Positions 17,063 through 26,940 are shown, counted from the stretch's first letter. The stretch: DNA of 64,000 bases from Dyella marensis (GCF_900112865.1 NZ_FONH01000020.1:17437-81436), one strand, 5' to 3'. Numbers and translations: made by a program. The notes: generated by a model from the letters alone, not told the origin.

Positions 17063-20000
17063 ACTTTTCCGCCTGGGCCATCCGCAAGCCGGTGCCTTCG
17101 CTGCTGTTGTTTGTCCTGCTGACGGCGCTGGGCCTGATCGGTTTCCGGCGCCTGGACATCCAGGACTTTCCCGACATGGACCTGCCCACGATCCAGGTAG
17201 CCGCGACGCTCGAAGGCGCCGCCCCGGCGCAGCTGGAAACCGAGGTCGCACGCAAGATCGAAGACAAGCTCGCCTCGCTCACCCGGCTCGATCACATCAC
17301 CACCACGATTACCGAAGGCTCGGTGCGCATCAGCGTCAGCTTCGAGCTGGACAAGAATGGCGAGGAGGCATTGAGCCAGGTGCGCAACGCGGTCGACAGC
17401 GCCCGCGCCGACCTGCCGAGCAGCATGGCTGCGCCTACGGTTTCCAAGCAGACGTCGGCCAACTCATGGCTGCTCACCTATGCGATCGCCTCCGACCGGC
17501 TCGACGAACGGGACCTGTCCTGGTTCGTCGACAACAAGCTGTCCAAGGCGCTGCTCGCGGTGAAAGGCGTGGCGTCGGTGACGCGCGTGGGCGGCGTGGA
17601 CCGTGAGGTCCATGTGGATCTCGATCCCACCTTGATGGCCGGCCTGGGCGTCACGCCTTCCGATGTGTCCACCCGGATCAAGGCGGTGCAGAAGGAGAGT
17701 TCGGGCGGCGAGGGCAGGGTCGGCACGGAGCGGCAGGGCAGCCGGACCATCGGCACGGTCGGCTCGGCGGCGGAAGTCGCCGCCATTACCGTGCCGCTGA
17801 GCGATGGGCGCTACATCCGGCTGGACCAGGTGGCCCGCATCAGCGACAACCATGCCGAGCGGAGCACGCTGGCCTTTCGCGACGGGCAACCGGTGATCGC
17901 CTTCCAGGTCACGCGCTCGCTCGGCTATTCGGATGTCGGCGTGACACGTGGCGTGCGGGCCGCCGTGGAGGCTTTCGCCAGGGAGCACCCGGAAGTCGCC
18001 ATCGACGAAGCGAGCAACACGATCGACCCGATCGAAGAGAACTACCACGGCTCGATGTCCCTGCTGGGCGAGGGCGCCTTGCTAGCCATCGTCGTGGTGT
18101 GGTGGTTCCTGCGCGACTGGCGCGCCACGCTCATCTCGGCCACCGCGCTTCCGCTCTCGATCATCCCGGCCTTCCTGTTCATGGCGCTGGCCGGCTATTC
18201 GCTCAATACGGTGACGCTGCTGTCGCTGTCGCTGGTGGTCGGCATCCTGGTCGACGACGCCATCGTCGAGATCGAGAACATCGAACGCCACCTCAAGATG
18301 GGCAAGACGCCTTACCAGGCGGCCATGGAGGCGGCTGACGAAATTGGCCTGGCGGTGATCGCAACGACGTTCACGCTGGTCGCGGTATTCCTGCCGACGG
18401 CGTTCATGAGCGGCATTCCCGAGCTGATCTTCCGGCAGTTCGGCGTCACCGCCTCGATCGCGGTGCTGGCCTCGCTGCTGGTGGCGCGGCTGCTCACGCC
18501 GATGATGGCGGCCTACCTGCTCAAGCCGGCAAGGCAGGGCGAAGCCGACGCGCCCGATGGCCCGATCATGCGGCGCTACCTGCAGTGGGTGCGGGCCGCG
18601 CTGGTCCGGCGCCGCACCACCGTCGTCGGCGCAGCGCTGTTCTTCGCCGTGGCGCTGGCCGTGTTGCCGCTGCTGCCTACGGGTTTCATCCCCGCCAAGG
18701 ACCAGGCCCAGTCGCGCGTGACGCTGACCTTACCGCCGGGAAGCCGGCTGGAAACCACAGCGGCGATGAGCCTGCGCGCGGCGAACCTGATCCGCTCGCT
18801 GCCCGAAGTCCGTGGCGTGTTTGCCGCGGTGGGCACCGCAACCAGTGGCGCCGACATGTCGGCCAGCTCCACCAATGACGCCACCGGCGCCACGCTGACC
18901 GTCGACCTCGCCCCCAGGGCGCAGCGCAAGCTCACCCAGCCGCAGGTCGAGGCCCGTATGCGCGACCTGCTGCGCGCGCTGCCGGGCGTGCGCGTGTCGG
19001 TCGGCAGCGGCGCCAGCGGCAAGACCCTGGATATCACGCTCGCCAGCGACGATCCCGCCACGCTGACCGCGGCCGCCATCAAGGCAGAGGCGCAGTTGCG
19101 CACGCTCAAGGGCATCGGCAACGTCACCTCCAGCGCCGCCCTGCAGCGACCGGAAATCCAGGTCAGGCCGGATTTCGCCCGCGCCGCCTCGCTGGGCGTC
19201 ACCTCGGAGGCGCTGGCCGATGCGGTGCGCCTGGCGACGTACGGCGACTATTCGACCGCGCTGCCCAAGCTCAATCTGCCCGAGCGCCAGATTCCGATCC
19301 GTGCGCGCATGGATCCCGCCATCCGGAACGACCTCGCGGCGGTAGCGCAGCTGCGCGTGCCGGGCAGCCATGGCACGGTGAGCCTCGGATCGGTGGCCGC
19401 TGTGTCGATGGGCAGCGGGCCGGCGCAGATCGATCGGCTGGACCGGTCGCGCAATGTCACGCTCAGCGTGGAACTCAATGGCCGCTCGAGCGGCGAAGTG
19501 CAACGCGAGGCAATGCAGCTGCCGGCACTGAAGAGCCTGCCGGGCGGGGTGCGCCTGGTGGAACAGGGCGAGCTGCAGCACATGGCGGAGCTCTTTCAAA
19601 GCTTCGGCCTGGCCATGGCGATCGGCATCTTCTGCATCTATGCGGTGCTGGTGCTGCTGTTCCACGACTTCCTGCAGCCGGCCACGATCCTGTGTGCATT
19701 GCCGCTTGCCCTGGCCGGCGCCTTGATCGCGCTGTGGGTCACCAGCCAGTCGTTCTCGATGCCCTCGGTGATCGGCGTGCTGATGCTGATGGGCATCGTG
19801 ACGAAGAACTCCATCCTGCTGGTGGAGTACGCCATCCTGGCGCGGCGCGAACGCGGCATGAGCCGGCTGGATGCGATCGTCGACGCCTGCCACAAGCGTG
19901 CACGTCCGATCGTCATGACGACCATCGCGATGGGCGCCGGCATGCTGCCCAATGCACTGGGCATGGGCGCGGAGCCGAGTTTCCGGCAGCCGATGGCGAT

Positions 20001-20169
20001 CGTGGTGATCGGCGGACTCCTGACCTCGACCATCCTCAGCCTGCTGGTGATCCCGGTGGTTTTCACCTATGTCGACGATATGCTCGAGTGGGGGAAGCGG
20101 TTGTTCGTGCGCGGTCCTCGCCGCAACGGTGCCACGGACTGGCGCCCCAAGGTGGATGGCATGCCGTGA
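17059..20169 (+). CDS. RND multidrug efflux pump, inner-membrane permease
   Basis: 1036 residues from a GTG overlapping the adaptor stop (GTGA). Typical AcrB-family length and layout: 12 TM helices, two large periplasmic loops, proton-relay aspartates in TM4 (GILVDDAIVEIENIE) and the TM10 lysine (GIVTKNSILLVEYA). It exports small hydrophobic compounds using the proton gradient. Closer to the MdtB/MexW-like side of the family by the feel of GFIPAKDQAQSRV, but the substrate is not readable. A hairpin with a T run lies 117 nt after the stop. Confidence 0.95.
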   Translation: MNFSAWAIRKPVPSLLLFVLLTALGLIGFRRLDIQDFPDMDLPTIQVAATLEGAAPAQLETEVARKIEDKLASLTRLDHITTTITEGSVRISVSFELDKNGEEALSQVRNAVDSARADLPSSMAAPTVSKQTSANSWLLTYAIASDRLDERDLSWFVDNKLSKALLAVKGVASVTRVGGVDREVHVDLDPTLMAGLGVTPSDVSTRIKAVQKESSGGEGRVGTERQGSRTIGTVGSAAEVAAITVPLSDGRYIRLDQVARISDNHAERSTLAFRDGQPVIAFQVTRSLGYSDVGVTRGVRAAVEAFAREHPEVAIDEASNTIDPIEENYHGSMSLLGEGALLAIVVVWWFLRDWRATLISATALPLSIIPAFLFMALAGYSLNTVTLLSLSLVVGILVDDAIVEIENIERHLKMGKTPYQAAMEAADEIGLAVIATTFTLVAVFLPTAFMSGIPELIFRQFGVTASIAVLASLLVARLLTPMMAAYLLKPARQGEADAPDGPIMRRYLQWVRAALVRRRTTVVGAALFFAVALAVLPLLPTGFIPAKDQAQSRVTLTLPPGSRLETTAAMSLRAANLIRSLPEVRGVFAAVGTATSGADMSASSTNDATGATLTVDLAPRAQRKLTQPQVEARMRDLLRALPGVRVSVGSGASGKTLDITLASDDPATLTAAAIKAEAQLRTLKGIGNVTSSAALQRPEIQVRPDFARAASLGVTSEALADAVRLATYGDYSTALPKLNLPERQIPIRARMDPAIRNDLAAVAQLRVPGSHGTVSLGSVAAVSMGSGPAQIDRLDRSRNVTLSVELNGRSSGEVQREAMQLPALKSLPGGVRLVEQGELQHMAELFQSFGLAMAIGIFCIYAVLVLLFHDFLQPATILCALPLALAGALIALWVTSQSFSMPSVIGVLMLMGIVTKNSILLVEYAILARRERGMSRLDAIVDACHKRARPIVMTTIAMGAGMLPNALGMGAEPSFRQPMAIVVIGGLLTSTILSLLVIPVVFTYVDDMLEWGKRLFVRGPRRNGATDWRPKVDGMP

Positions 20170-20285
20170 GAGGCTGAAGGCCTGTGTCGAAGGGCGGCCG
20201 TTCACCGACCCTTGAGATCTCGAGCAGCCAGTTCGCTTCGCGGGAGTAGTTATCGAGCAAGGAGCTCGCTATGCGTGGGAAGCAC

Positions 20286-20305
20286 GCGGGCTACGGCCCG
20301 CTTTT
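20286..20305 (+). terminator. Probable Rho-independent terminator of the RND operon
   Basis: GCGGGC and GCCCGC arms with a TACG loop followed by TTTT. The surrounding 20170-20448 stretch also holds two weaker inverted repeats (CGTAGCC/GGCTACG near 20352-20386 and GCCACG/CGTGGC near 20397-20431) and no convincing gene. Confidence 0.5.
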
Positions 20306-20448
20306 CACGTCAGCCGGCTACTGACACTCGGCGACTTCGAGGCTGGATATGGACGTAGCCTTTGCGCGCGCAGCGAGCATGGCTACGTTAACCGATGCCA
20401 CGAGCAACAGGGGGGCAACCCCGAGCGTGGCATGGTAGCCGCATGGCA

Positions 20449-21435
20449 CTACCACGCGTAGGCAGCGGGCGCCTCACCTCCAGGCCCTGGCCAGATCTCG
20501 TCCAGTCGTGCCAAGGTTTCATCGGACAAGCTCAGCGAAGGCGCCTTCAGGTTCTGGCGCAACTGCTCGACCGTGCGAGGTCCGCTGATCACGGTCGTGA
20601 CCACTGGCTGATGAAGAAGCCAGGCGAGCGCCACATCCGATGGCGCTTCCCCGATGTCGTCGCATAGCTTCTCGTAGGCTTCCAGTTGCGGACGCAGCTG
20701 CGCGATGCGCTGCTGCAGGTGCGGCGTCGCCCTGCGCCCGTCGGATATCTTGCGCAGCACGCCACCGAGCAAGCCCATGCCGATAGGGCTCCAGGGAATG
20801 AGGCCGATACCGAAGTGACGCAGCGCAGGAATCACTTCCAGCTCGATGGTACGTTGAGTCAGGTTGTAGAGGCTCTGTTCCGATGCAAGGCCGAGCGTAT
20901 GCCGCGCATTCGCCATGCACTGCGCCGTTGCGATGTCCCAGCCAGCGAAATTGCTGCTGCCGACATAAGTGATCTTTCCCTCGCGGATCAGCTGTTCCAT
21001 CGCCTGCCAGATTTCTTCCCATGGCGTGGCCCGGTCGACGTGGTGCATCTGGTAGAGATCGATGTGGTCGGTCTTCAGCCGCCGCAGGCTGGCCTCGCAG
21101 GCGCGGCGGATGTGATAGGCCGACAGGTATTTATCGTTCGGACCGATGTCCATCGGCTGGTACACCTTGGTCGCCAGCACGATGCGGTCGCGGTGGCCTC
21201 CCTTTGCCAGCCAGCGGCCGATGATTTCCTCGGAAGTGCCGAAACCCTTTTCCATGTCGGGCGTCTGCGGGCCACCATAGACATCTGCCGTATCGAAGAA
21301 ATTGATGCCCGTGTGCAACGCCTCGTCCATGATCGCGAAGCTGGTGGCTTCGTCGGTCAGCTCGCCGAAGTTCATGGTGCCGAGCGAAAGCCGGCTGACT
21401 TTCAGGCCGGTGCGGCCCAGGTGTGCGTAATCCAT
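20449..21435 (-). CDS. Aldo/keto reductase
   Basis: 328 residues. The AKR tetrad is visible: Asp and Tyr in FFDTADVYG, Lys in LATKVY and His in QMHHVD. The C-terminal region has GPRTVEQLRQNLKA, the usual NADPH phosphate-binding loop. It resembles the YajO/PdxI-like and general stress AKR group. It reduces aldehydes or ketones; the natural substrate is unknown. Last gene of a five-gene leftward operon (flavodoxin, hydrolase, cyclophilin-like, alcohol dehydrogenase, AKR). Confidence 0.93.
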   Translation of the reverse strand: MDYAHLGRTGLKVSRLSLGTMNFGELTDEATSFAIMDEALHTGINFFDTADVYGGPQTPDMEKGFGTSEEIIGRWLAKGGHRDRIVLATKVYQPMDIGPNDKYLSAYHIRRACEASLRRLKTDHIDLYQMHHVDRATPWEEIWQAMEQLIREGKITYVGSSNFAGWDIATAQCMANARHTLGLASEQSLYNLTQRTIELEVIPALRHFGIGLIPWSPIGMGLLGGVLRKISDGRRATPHLQQRIAQLRPQLEAYEKLCDDIGEAPSDVALAWLLHQPVVTTVISGPRTVEQLRQNLKAPSLSLSDETLARLDEIWPGPGGEAPAAYAW

Positions 21436-21488
21436 CGATATGTCTCCCGGGAAACGTGTCGTGAGAACAGCGGCGTATCAGTGCATCG

Positions 21489-22505
21489 TCACGGTTGCAG
21501 CAACGCCTTGATCGCGCGGCGTTCGTCCATCGCCTTGTAGCCTTCGGCAACCTGGTCCAGTGGTAGAACGAGATCGAAGACGGCCGAGGGATCGATTTTC
21601 TGGTCGAGAATGAGATCGATCAGATCGGGCAGGTAACGACGCACCGGCGCGGGACCGCCTTCCAGGTGGATGTGCGAGAAGAACAGCGCCTGGCCCTCGA
21701 TCTCCACGCCATGGGGCACGCCGACGAAGGACATATGCCCGCCCTTGCGCGTGACGCGCATCGCCTGCTGCATCGATTCGCCGGTGCCCACGCACTCGAG
21801 GACGCTGTCGGCGCCCAGGCCGCGCGTCAGTTCCATGATCCTGGCCACGCCTTCCTCGCCGCGCTCGGCCACGATATCCGTGGCGCCGAAATCGAGCGCC
21901 AGCTTCTGTCGCGCGGGATGGCGGCTCATCACGATGATGCGTTCGGCGCCCATCTGTTTGGCGGACAGCACCGCCAACAGACCCACGGCACCATCGCCCA
22001 CGACCACGGCGGTGACGCCCGGCCTTACCCTGGCCGCATCGGCCGCGTACCAGCCGGTGCCGAGCACGTCGGAAGACGCAAGCAGGCCCGGCACCATCGA
22101 GGCATCCGGTGCTTCGCGGGTAGCGACCAGTGTCCCGTCGGCATGCGCAACGCGCAGGTACGGCGACTGCGCCTGGCTGACGAATTCACGCTGCACGCAG
22201 GAGGACTGGTAGCCGATATTGCACGTCGGGCATGTGTTGTCGGAGGTGGCAAAAGAACCCACCACGAATTGTCCTTTCTTTATCGCCATTACGGCGCTGC
22301 CCACCTCTTCGACATAGCCGCAGTACTCGTGTCCCATGCGTGTGGGTCCGCTGCCCGGCGAAATGCCACGATATGGCCATAGGTCCGAGCCGCATACACA
22401 GGTGACTGCGATGCGGATAATCGCATCGGTAGGCTTTTCGATCTTGGGCTCGGGGACTTCCTCGAAACGGATGTCGTTCGGGCCGTGCAGTACGGTGCCT
22501 TTCAT
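21489..22505 (-). CDS. Zinc-dependent alcohol dehydrogenase (MDR superfamily)
   Basis: 338 residues from the ATG at 22505, overlapping the previous stop as ATGA. GroES-like domain with zinc ligands in VTCVCGSDLW and GHEYCG. A structural-zinc-like region follows (TCPTCNIGYQSSC) but has fewer cysteines than the classic four. Rossmann motif VVVGDGAVGLLAV and then MSRHPARQ, which suggests NADP. It reversibly oxidises alcohols. In the operon it sits with an AKR and a hydrolase, fitting clearance of carbonyl compounds. Confidence 0.93.
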   Translation of the reverse strand: MKGTVLHGPNDIRFEEVPEPKIEKPTDAIIRIAVTCVCGSDLWPYRGISPGSGPTRMGHEYCGYVEEVGSAVMAIKKGQFVVGSFATSDNTCPTCNIGYQSSCVQREFVSQAQSPYLRVAHADGTLVATREAPDASMVPGLLASSDVLGTGWYAADAARVRPGVTAVVVGDGAVGLLAVLSAKQMGAERIIVMSRHPARQKLALDFGATDIVAERGEEGVARIMELTRGLGADSVLECVGTGESMQQAMRVTRKGGHMSFVGVPHGVEIEGQALFFSHIHLEGGPAPVRRYLPDLIDLILDQKIDPSAVFDLVLPLDQVAEGYKAMDERRAIKALLQP

Positions 22506-22885
22506 GTCTGAGATCCTTTGATCGTTTGCGAAGCGACGCTCGTCGCCTCGATCGTGACGGTGAGTGCGCCGGGCGCGGCCAGAACGTCCAGCCCGGCGTC
22601 GATCCGGCCGAGCCTCACCAAACCGTCGGAATAGCGAAACTCGTGCAGGAATATCGCGAGGTTTCCCCAAGGCGCATAGAAGGCAACGTCGCCGGTCGCG
22701 GGGCTATAGCCAGCGGCCTCCGCGGCTACGTCGAGGCTTCGCGGAAGATCGGCGATCTTCTCGACCTTGCCGTAATCGCTCAGCTCAAGCTTCAGAGGCA
22801 GAAAGGCGGCAAAGTCACGTGCGATAGCCGTGTCATCCAGGATGACGGCTACGGAACGCCCAGCTGTCCGGATAGTCACCTGCAC
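22502..22885 (-). CDS. Cyclophilin-like fold protein
   Basis: 127 residues. Begins MQVTIRTAGRSVAVILDDTAIARDF and contains FLPLKLELSDYGKVEKI and GDVAFYAPWGNLAIFLH, the pattern of the bacterial Cyclophil_like2 family. These proteins share the cyclophilin fold but not proven peptidyl-prolyl isomerase activity. Short, no signal peptide. It is separated by 7 nt from the hydrolase gene and overlaps the dehydrogenase gene, so translation is probably coupled. Confidence 0.85.
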   Translation of the reverse strand: MQVTIRTAGRSVAVILDDTAIARDFAAFLPLKLELSDYGKVEKIADLPRSLDVAAEAAGYSPATGDVAFYAPWGNLAIFLHEFRYSDGLVRLGRIDAGLDVLAAPGALTVTIEATSVASQTIKGSQT

Positions 22886-22892
22886 AGATCTG

Positions 22893-23915
22893 CTACCTCA
22901 GGTTGGTCTTGAAGAAGCTGGTCAGCTTTTCCCAGGGAATGAGATCGACACGATCGTAAAGGTCCACATGCCCCGCTCCCTTTACCCAATAAAGTTCTTT
23001 CGGCTGATCAGCCCGCCGATACGCCTCTTCGCTGAAACCACGGGAAAAGGACTGATCGCCACTGATGAACAGCATGGGCCGCGGTGAGATCGCGTCGATG
23101 TCATTGAGCGGATAGAAATTGAGGAACTTCACATTGCTGGTCAGCGTTGGATGCGTCGTCGTCGCCGGCGAAGCCCCCGCGGGCGTGTATTCGCCGCGTG
23201 GCGTGCGATAGAAATCGTAAAACTCCCTTTGCATGGCAGGCGTATCCACGGTCAGTTCGTTCACGGTACCGCCGGTGTACTCCGCTTTTCCGCCGCTGAA
23301 CTCGACCCATCGCTGCGCAGCAGCTTCCGCCGTGATCTTCTTACGCTGCTCCAGCGTTGTCAGGCTGCGAGCGGCCGAACCCATATCGACCATGGCGACC
23401 GTGGCGATGGCCTTCATGCGCGGATCGATCTTCGCCGCGCTGATGACGAAGCCACCGCCCGCACAAATCCCCAGTACGCCGATGCGCTCACGATCAATGA
23501 ATGACTGCGTTCCCAGGAAGTCCAGCGCTGCGCTGAAGTCCTCGGCGTAGACATCCGGAAGCACCGCGTTGCGGGGCTGGCCGTCGCTCTCCCCCCAGAA
23601 TGAGAGATCCAGTGACAAGGTTACGAAACCTTGTTCCGCCAGTTTCTGTGCGTATAGGTTCGCGCTCTGTTCCTTGACGGCTCCGAACGGGTGTCCAACG
23701 ACGATGGCCGGATGTTTCGTACCCCGATCCAGGTGTTGGGGAACGAATAGATTACCGACGACCTTCATCTTGTACTGATTATCGAAGGCGATTCTCTGCG
23801 AGGTCACTCGGTCGCTTTTGTAAAAATTGTTCGCACCGTTGGACATGTCTTGGCCCATTGCGATGAAGGGGGACGCGGTAGCCAGCATCACGGCCAGCAG
23901 GAGGTGTTTTTTCAT
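22893..23915 (-). CDS. Secreted alpha/beta hydrolase with a Cys at the nucleophile position
   Basis: 340 residues with a signal peptide (MKKHLLLAVMLATASPFIAMG). Alpha/beta-hydrolase fold: VVGHPFG oxyanion region, nucleophile elbow GVLGICAGGG with Cys where Ser is usual, as in dienelactone hydrolases, and the closing His in GAGHVDLYD. Similar to the YcjY-like hydrolases. A paralogue with the same GIC elbow is encoded at 29760-30923. Cotranscribed with flavodoxin and dehydrogenase genes. The substrate is unknown; ester or lactone hydrolysis is the reasonable guess. Confidence 0.88.
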   Translation of the reverse strand: MKKHLLLAVMLATASPFIAMGQDMSNGANNFYKSDRVTSQRIAFDNQYKMKVVGNLFVPQHLDRGTKHPAIVVGHPFGAVKEQSANLYAQKLAEQGFVTLSLDLSFWGESDGQPRNAVLPDVYAEDFSAALDFLGTQSFIDRERIGVLGICAGGGFVISAAKIDPRMKAIATVAMVDMGSAARSLTTLEQRKKITAEAAAQRWVEFSGGKAEYTGGTVNELTVDTPAMQREFYDFYRTPRGEYTPAGASPATTTHPTLTSNVKFLNFYPLNDIDAISPRPMLFISGDQSFSRGFSEEAYRRADQPKELYWVKGAGHVDLYDRVDLIPWEKLTSFFKTNLR

Positions 23916-23936
23916 CAGAGCGTCCTCGACTGAACT

Positions 23937-24494
23937 TCAGGCCGCGACCGGCTGGAGCCTGGCCACTGTCTCTGCCACGCGCAGGCCGAGATAGGCAGCA
24001 GTCTCCAGATCGCTGGCGATCGGCGATATCTCGGTGGACACGTCATCGGATTGCGCCATCGCGCCCAGCCATCCGCCGATCCGGTTGGGCTCCTCGGGCG
24101 AATTCCCTGGAAATAGATCGAGCCCGACCCAGACCATGCCGTGCTGTGCGGCGAACAACGCCAGCGTGATCAGTGAATTGAGCTTGTCGCCGTGCTGGGC
24201 TCCGGAGTTGGTGAAGCCGGCGGCGATCTTGTTGCGCCAGGTCTGCCTTACCCAGGTGGGATGGGTCGAGTCCTCCATGAATTTTTTGAGGCGCGCGCTC
24301 ACCGTGCCGTTATAGGTGGGCGAACCGAAAACGATGGCGTCGCTTTCAGCCAGTCGGTCCCAGGGAATGTTGCCATCGGCCACGGCGATCAACTGGGCCT
24401 CGGCACCGGCGGCGCGGCGAACACCTTCGGCCACGGCCTCGGCTTGCTTCTGTGTATGGCCATGGCCACTGTCGTAGACGATGCAGACAAGCAT
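23937..24494 (-). CDS. Flavodoxin-like NAD(P)H:quinone oxidoreductase (WrbA-like)
   Basis: 185 residues from the ATG at 24494 (MLVCIVYDSGHGHTQKQAEA), chosen because it puts the FMN phosphate loop at the N-terminus. GSPTYNGTVSARLKKFMED and FTNSGAQHGDKLNSL match the FMN-binding loops of WrbA-type flavodoxins. These reduce quinones by two electrons and prevent redox cycling. First gene of the leftward operon down to the AKR. Upstream, GGTTGATT at 24565 repeats a half-site of the LysR palindrome at 27407. Confidence 0.88.
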   Translation of the reverse strand: MLVCIVYDSGHGHTQKQAEAVAEGVRRAAGAEAQLIAVADGNIPWDRLAESDAIVFGSPTYNGTVSARLKKFMEDSTHPTWVRQTWRNKIAAGFTNSGAQHGDKLNSLITLALFAAQHGMVWVGLDLFPGNSPEEPNRIGGWLGAMAQSDDVSTEISPIASDLETAAYLGLRVAETVARLQPVAA

Positions 24495-24744
24495 TCGATG
24501 TTTTCCTGGATGTTGCGCTATCCGCATCGTGCGCGTCATGACTTCAAACAAGAAGTAGTGTTCTGGTTGATTGGCTAGAAACTGGAAGTTGATAATCAGG
24601 GCGCACTAAGCTGTGCGGAAAGAAGCATTGCTTGGATTCATCGCGCTCGAATGAGCGGTAGTACCGTTCTTGAAGCAGCCCCATGACAAAGGCCCGTGAA
24701 GCACGGGCCAATGTTTCATGCGATTTCGCGGATAACGGGGAAAT

Positions 24745-25089
24745 TCAACGCACGCGAGTCCACGTTCCCGCAAGCTGGATGAATTTGCCGCCGACCACCG
24801 AGCTGGCCATGCAGACACCTTCGTTGTAATCCTCGATGTGGGTGACGAAGTCGTTGGAGTCCGGCTCGGTCCAGCGGACCAGGTACAGGCCGTCGCGGAG
24901 CTTGGCCGTGGTGTAGTCCATGGACTGGGTTCGGCCTTTGATGGCACCTCCCGTCACCAGGAAGCTGACGCGCGTCGCCGACTCGAAGGTGATCTCCACC
25001 GTGAAATGACCCAGTGGGGTATTCGGGCCCAGGTCCGCGAGCCAGGTCTGGCCCACCGAGGGGAGGACTGCGTTGGTATCGATTGCCAT
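24745..25089 (-). CDS. MoaF-like protein
   Basis: 114 residues. A beta-rich lipocalin-like domain with VEITFESATRVSFLVTGG, TAKLRDGLYLVRWTEPD and GTWTRVR, a layout I recognise from proteins named MoaF-related. Despite the name, a part in molybdenum cofactor synthesis is not shown for this short type; a role in binding a small metabolite is plausible. Last gene of the leftward operon SnoaL-like, DJ-1, quinone oxidoreductase, MoaF-like. Confidence 0.8.
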   Translation of the reverse strand: MAIDTNAVLPSVGQTWLADLGPNTPLGHFTVEITFESATRVSFLVTGGAIKGRTQSMDYTTAKLRDGLYLVRWTEPDSNDFVTHIEDYNEGVCMASSVVGGKFIQLAGTWTRVR

Positions 25090-25181
25090 GATCGTTGGTT
25101 CTCTCGTTATGGAAGGTGTGGGTTCTAAGCAGGGCCTATGCAGCCGCCGAGAGGCGGCGCCTGTTGGGTTCCCCAGCTGAC

Positions 25182-26117
25182 TCAGAACGTCAGGACGATG
25201 CGGCCCGGCAAACCGCCGATCTCAAGCAGTCGATGGGCCTCGATTGCCTGCTCGACTGGCAAGGTCCGGGCGACCCTGAGGGTGAGGCGGCCCTGCTCGG
25301 CAAGTTGCCGCAGCTGGTCGAGGGCAACGCGATGACGCGCGTAGTTCGGGACGAAAGTGCGCTCGGTAACGATGCCGCGTTCCGTGGCGAGGGCTGCACC
25401 AGGGGCAGAGGTCGCCACCCGACCGCCGTCGCGCACGGCGCGAGCGACGGATTGGGCGATCCCCGCAGTGTCGACAAGTCCATCGACACCGTCCGGAACT
25501 TCCTTGCGTACAAGTTCCGGAAAACTTTCGCCGCGCGGCAACACGACATCAGCGCCCAGATCGTTGACCAGTTGGACGTCCTTGAGCGCCGCGTCAGCGA
25601 TCACCCGGAGGCCATCCGCCTTGGCCAACTGCACGGCATAGCCGCCGACAGCACCTGCCGCGCCAGTGATCGCCACCGTGGCGCCGACGGGTAGCTCCAG
25701 AAGATCCAAAGCCATGCGTGCCGTCAGACCATTCATCGGCAGCGTAGCGGCCTCAATGTCGGTGGCCCCTACAGGAGCACGAACCACAGACTCTGCAGGG
25801 ACCACGAGCTGCTCGGCATATGCGCCATGCGTGCCGGACACCACTGCAATGGCAATGACGCGGTCGCCGATGCGCAGATCGGTGTCGGTGCCTTCGCCGA
25901 TCTGGTCGACCACACCCGCCGCCTCCATGCCCGGGACATACGGTGGCGCGGCGTCGGAAACGAAGGCCAGCCCTCGGCGCACCATGGTGTCGACGGGGTT
26001 GACGGTAGCGGCGCTCACGCGAATCCGAATCTCGCCCGGACGAGCCTGCGGGGCGGGCAGATCCAGAAGATGCAGTACTTCAGGCCCACCGAATTGGGTC
26101 AGTCCTATCGCTTTCAT
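25182..26117 (-). CDS. NADP-dependent oxidoreductase (quinone oxidoreductase-like MDR)
   Basis: 311 residues. MDR fold without zinc ligands: VNPVDTMVRRG, GMEAAGVVDQIGEG, nucleotide motif AITGAAGAVGGYAVQLA. This is the QOR/zeta-crystallin group, which reduces quinones or enones with NADPH. Gap of 44 nt from the upstream DJ-1 gene. It fits the operon theme of reactive electrophile reduction. Confidence 0.92.
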   Translation of the reverse strand: MKAIGLTQFGGPEVLHLLDLPAPQARPGEIRIRVSAATVNPVDTMVRRGLAFVSDAAPPYVPGMEAAGVVDQIGEGTDTDLRIGDRVIAIAVVSGTHGAYAEQLVVPAESVVRAPVGATDIEAATLPMNGLTARMALDLLELPVGATVAITGAAGAVGGYAVQLAKADGLRVIADAALKDVQLVNDLGADVVLPRGESFPELVRKEVPDGVDGLVDTAGIAQSVARAVRDGGRVATSAPGAALATERGIVTERTFVPNYARHRVALDQLRQLAEQGRLTLRVARTLPVEQAIEAHRLLEIGGLPGRIVLTF

Positions 26118-26161
26118 GACGACTCCTTAAGTCAGTCCGTTCGCGCGCGCGGATGTCGCAC

Positions 26162-26857
26162 TCAACGCAGGGCCTTGAGCACTTCCTTCGCCAGCGGCGC
26201 GGAGGAAGCAGGGTTCTGGCCGGTGATCAGGTTGCGGTCGACTACCACGTGCGGGGCAAAAGGCTCGCCAGCGGTGTAAGTCGCGCCGGCCGCGACCAGG
26301 CGATCTTCCAGCAGCCACTTGGCACGATCGGCCAGCCCAGAGAGCTGCTCTTCAGCATTGGACAGGCTGGTCAGGCGGTAGCCGGCGAACGGAAAGCGCC
26401 CGTCCGTATCGATGCTGGCCAGCAGCGCCGCCGGGCCATGGCAAACCAGGGACAGCGGTTTGCCCGAACGCAGCGCCTGCACCATCAATTGGCCGGCGGC
26501 GGCGTCACAGGAAAGGTCTTCCATCGGACCCCAACCGCCAGGGACGAACACGGCTGCATAGTCGTCGAGCCGAACTTGCTCGATGGACAGCGGATGGGCC
26601 AGTTCCGTCGCGTCGTCGAGTGCCTGTTTGCGCTGCTGCGCGCCTTCCGTCCCGCCGTTGTATTCGGGCGAGAGACTCTGCGCGTCCACCGTCGGTGCGA
26701 CGCCGCCCGGCGTGGCCGCCACGATCTCATACCCCGCCTCTTTAAATATCTCGTAAGGAGCCAAGGCTTCCTCAGCCCAGAACCCTGTCGGCTGCTTGCT
26801 GCCGTCGGCGAGCGTCCAGTGGTCGGCGGCCGTCAATAGAAAAAGAATCTTGGACAT
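26162..26857 (-). CDS. DJ-1/PfpI family protein (Hsp31-like type 1 glutamine amidotransferase domain)
   Basis: 231 residues from the ATG at 26857 (MSKILFLLTAADHW). The reactive Cys is in SLVCHGPAAL, the acidic partner in FVPGGWGPMED, and the insertion WTLADGSKQPTGFWAEE is typical of the Hsp31/HchA-like group. Such proteins act as glyoxalase III or protein and nucleotide deglycases acting on methylglyoxal damage. The cluster of carbonyl-handling genes around it agrees with that. Confidence 0.9.
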   Translation of the reverse strand: MSKILFLLTAADHWTLADGSKQPTGFWAEEALAPYEIFKEAGYEIVAATPGGVAPTVDAQSLSPEYNGGTEGAQQRKQALDDATELAHPLSIEQVRLDDYAAVFVPGGWGPMEDLSCDAAAGQLMVQALRSGKPLSLVCHGPAALLASIDTDGRFPFAGYRLTSLSNAEEQLSGLADRAKWLLEDRLVAAGATYTAGEPFAPHVVVDRNLITGQNPASSAPLAKEVLKALR

Positions 26858-26940
26858 GTGCGGAGCTCCAAAAGCATGAAGAAAAGGGCGACGTGCAGGC
26901 CCCGCGATCGAGGCCTGCGATGTTCCGTTCCGATGAGGGC

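Noticed and set aside
18730..20205. Leftward open frame of 491 codons opposite the RND pump
   Set aside because: No domain or ribosome site; the pump frame covers the region with its proton-relay residues intact.
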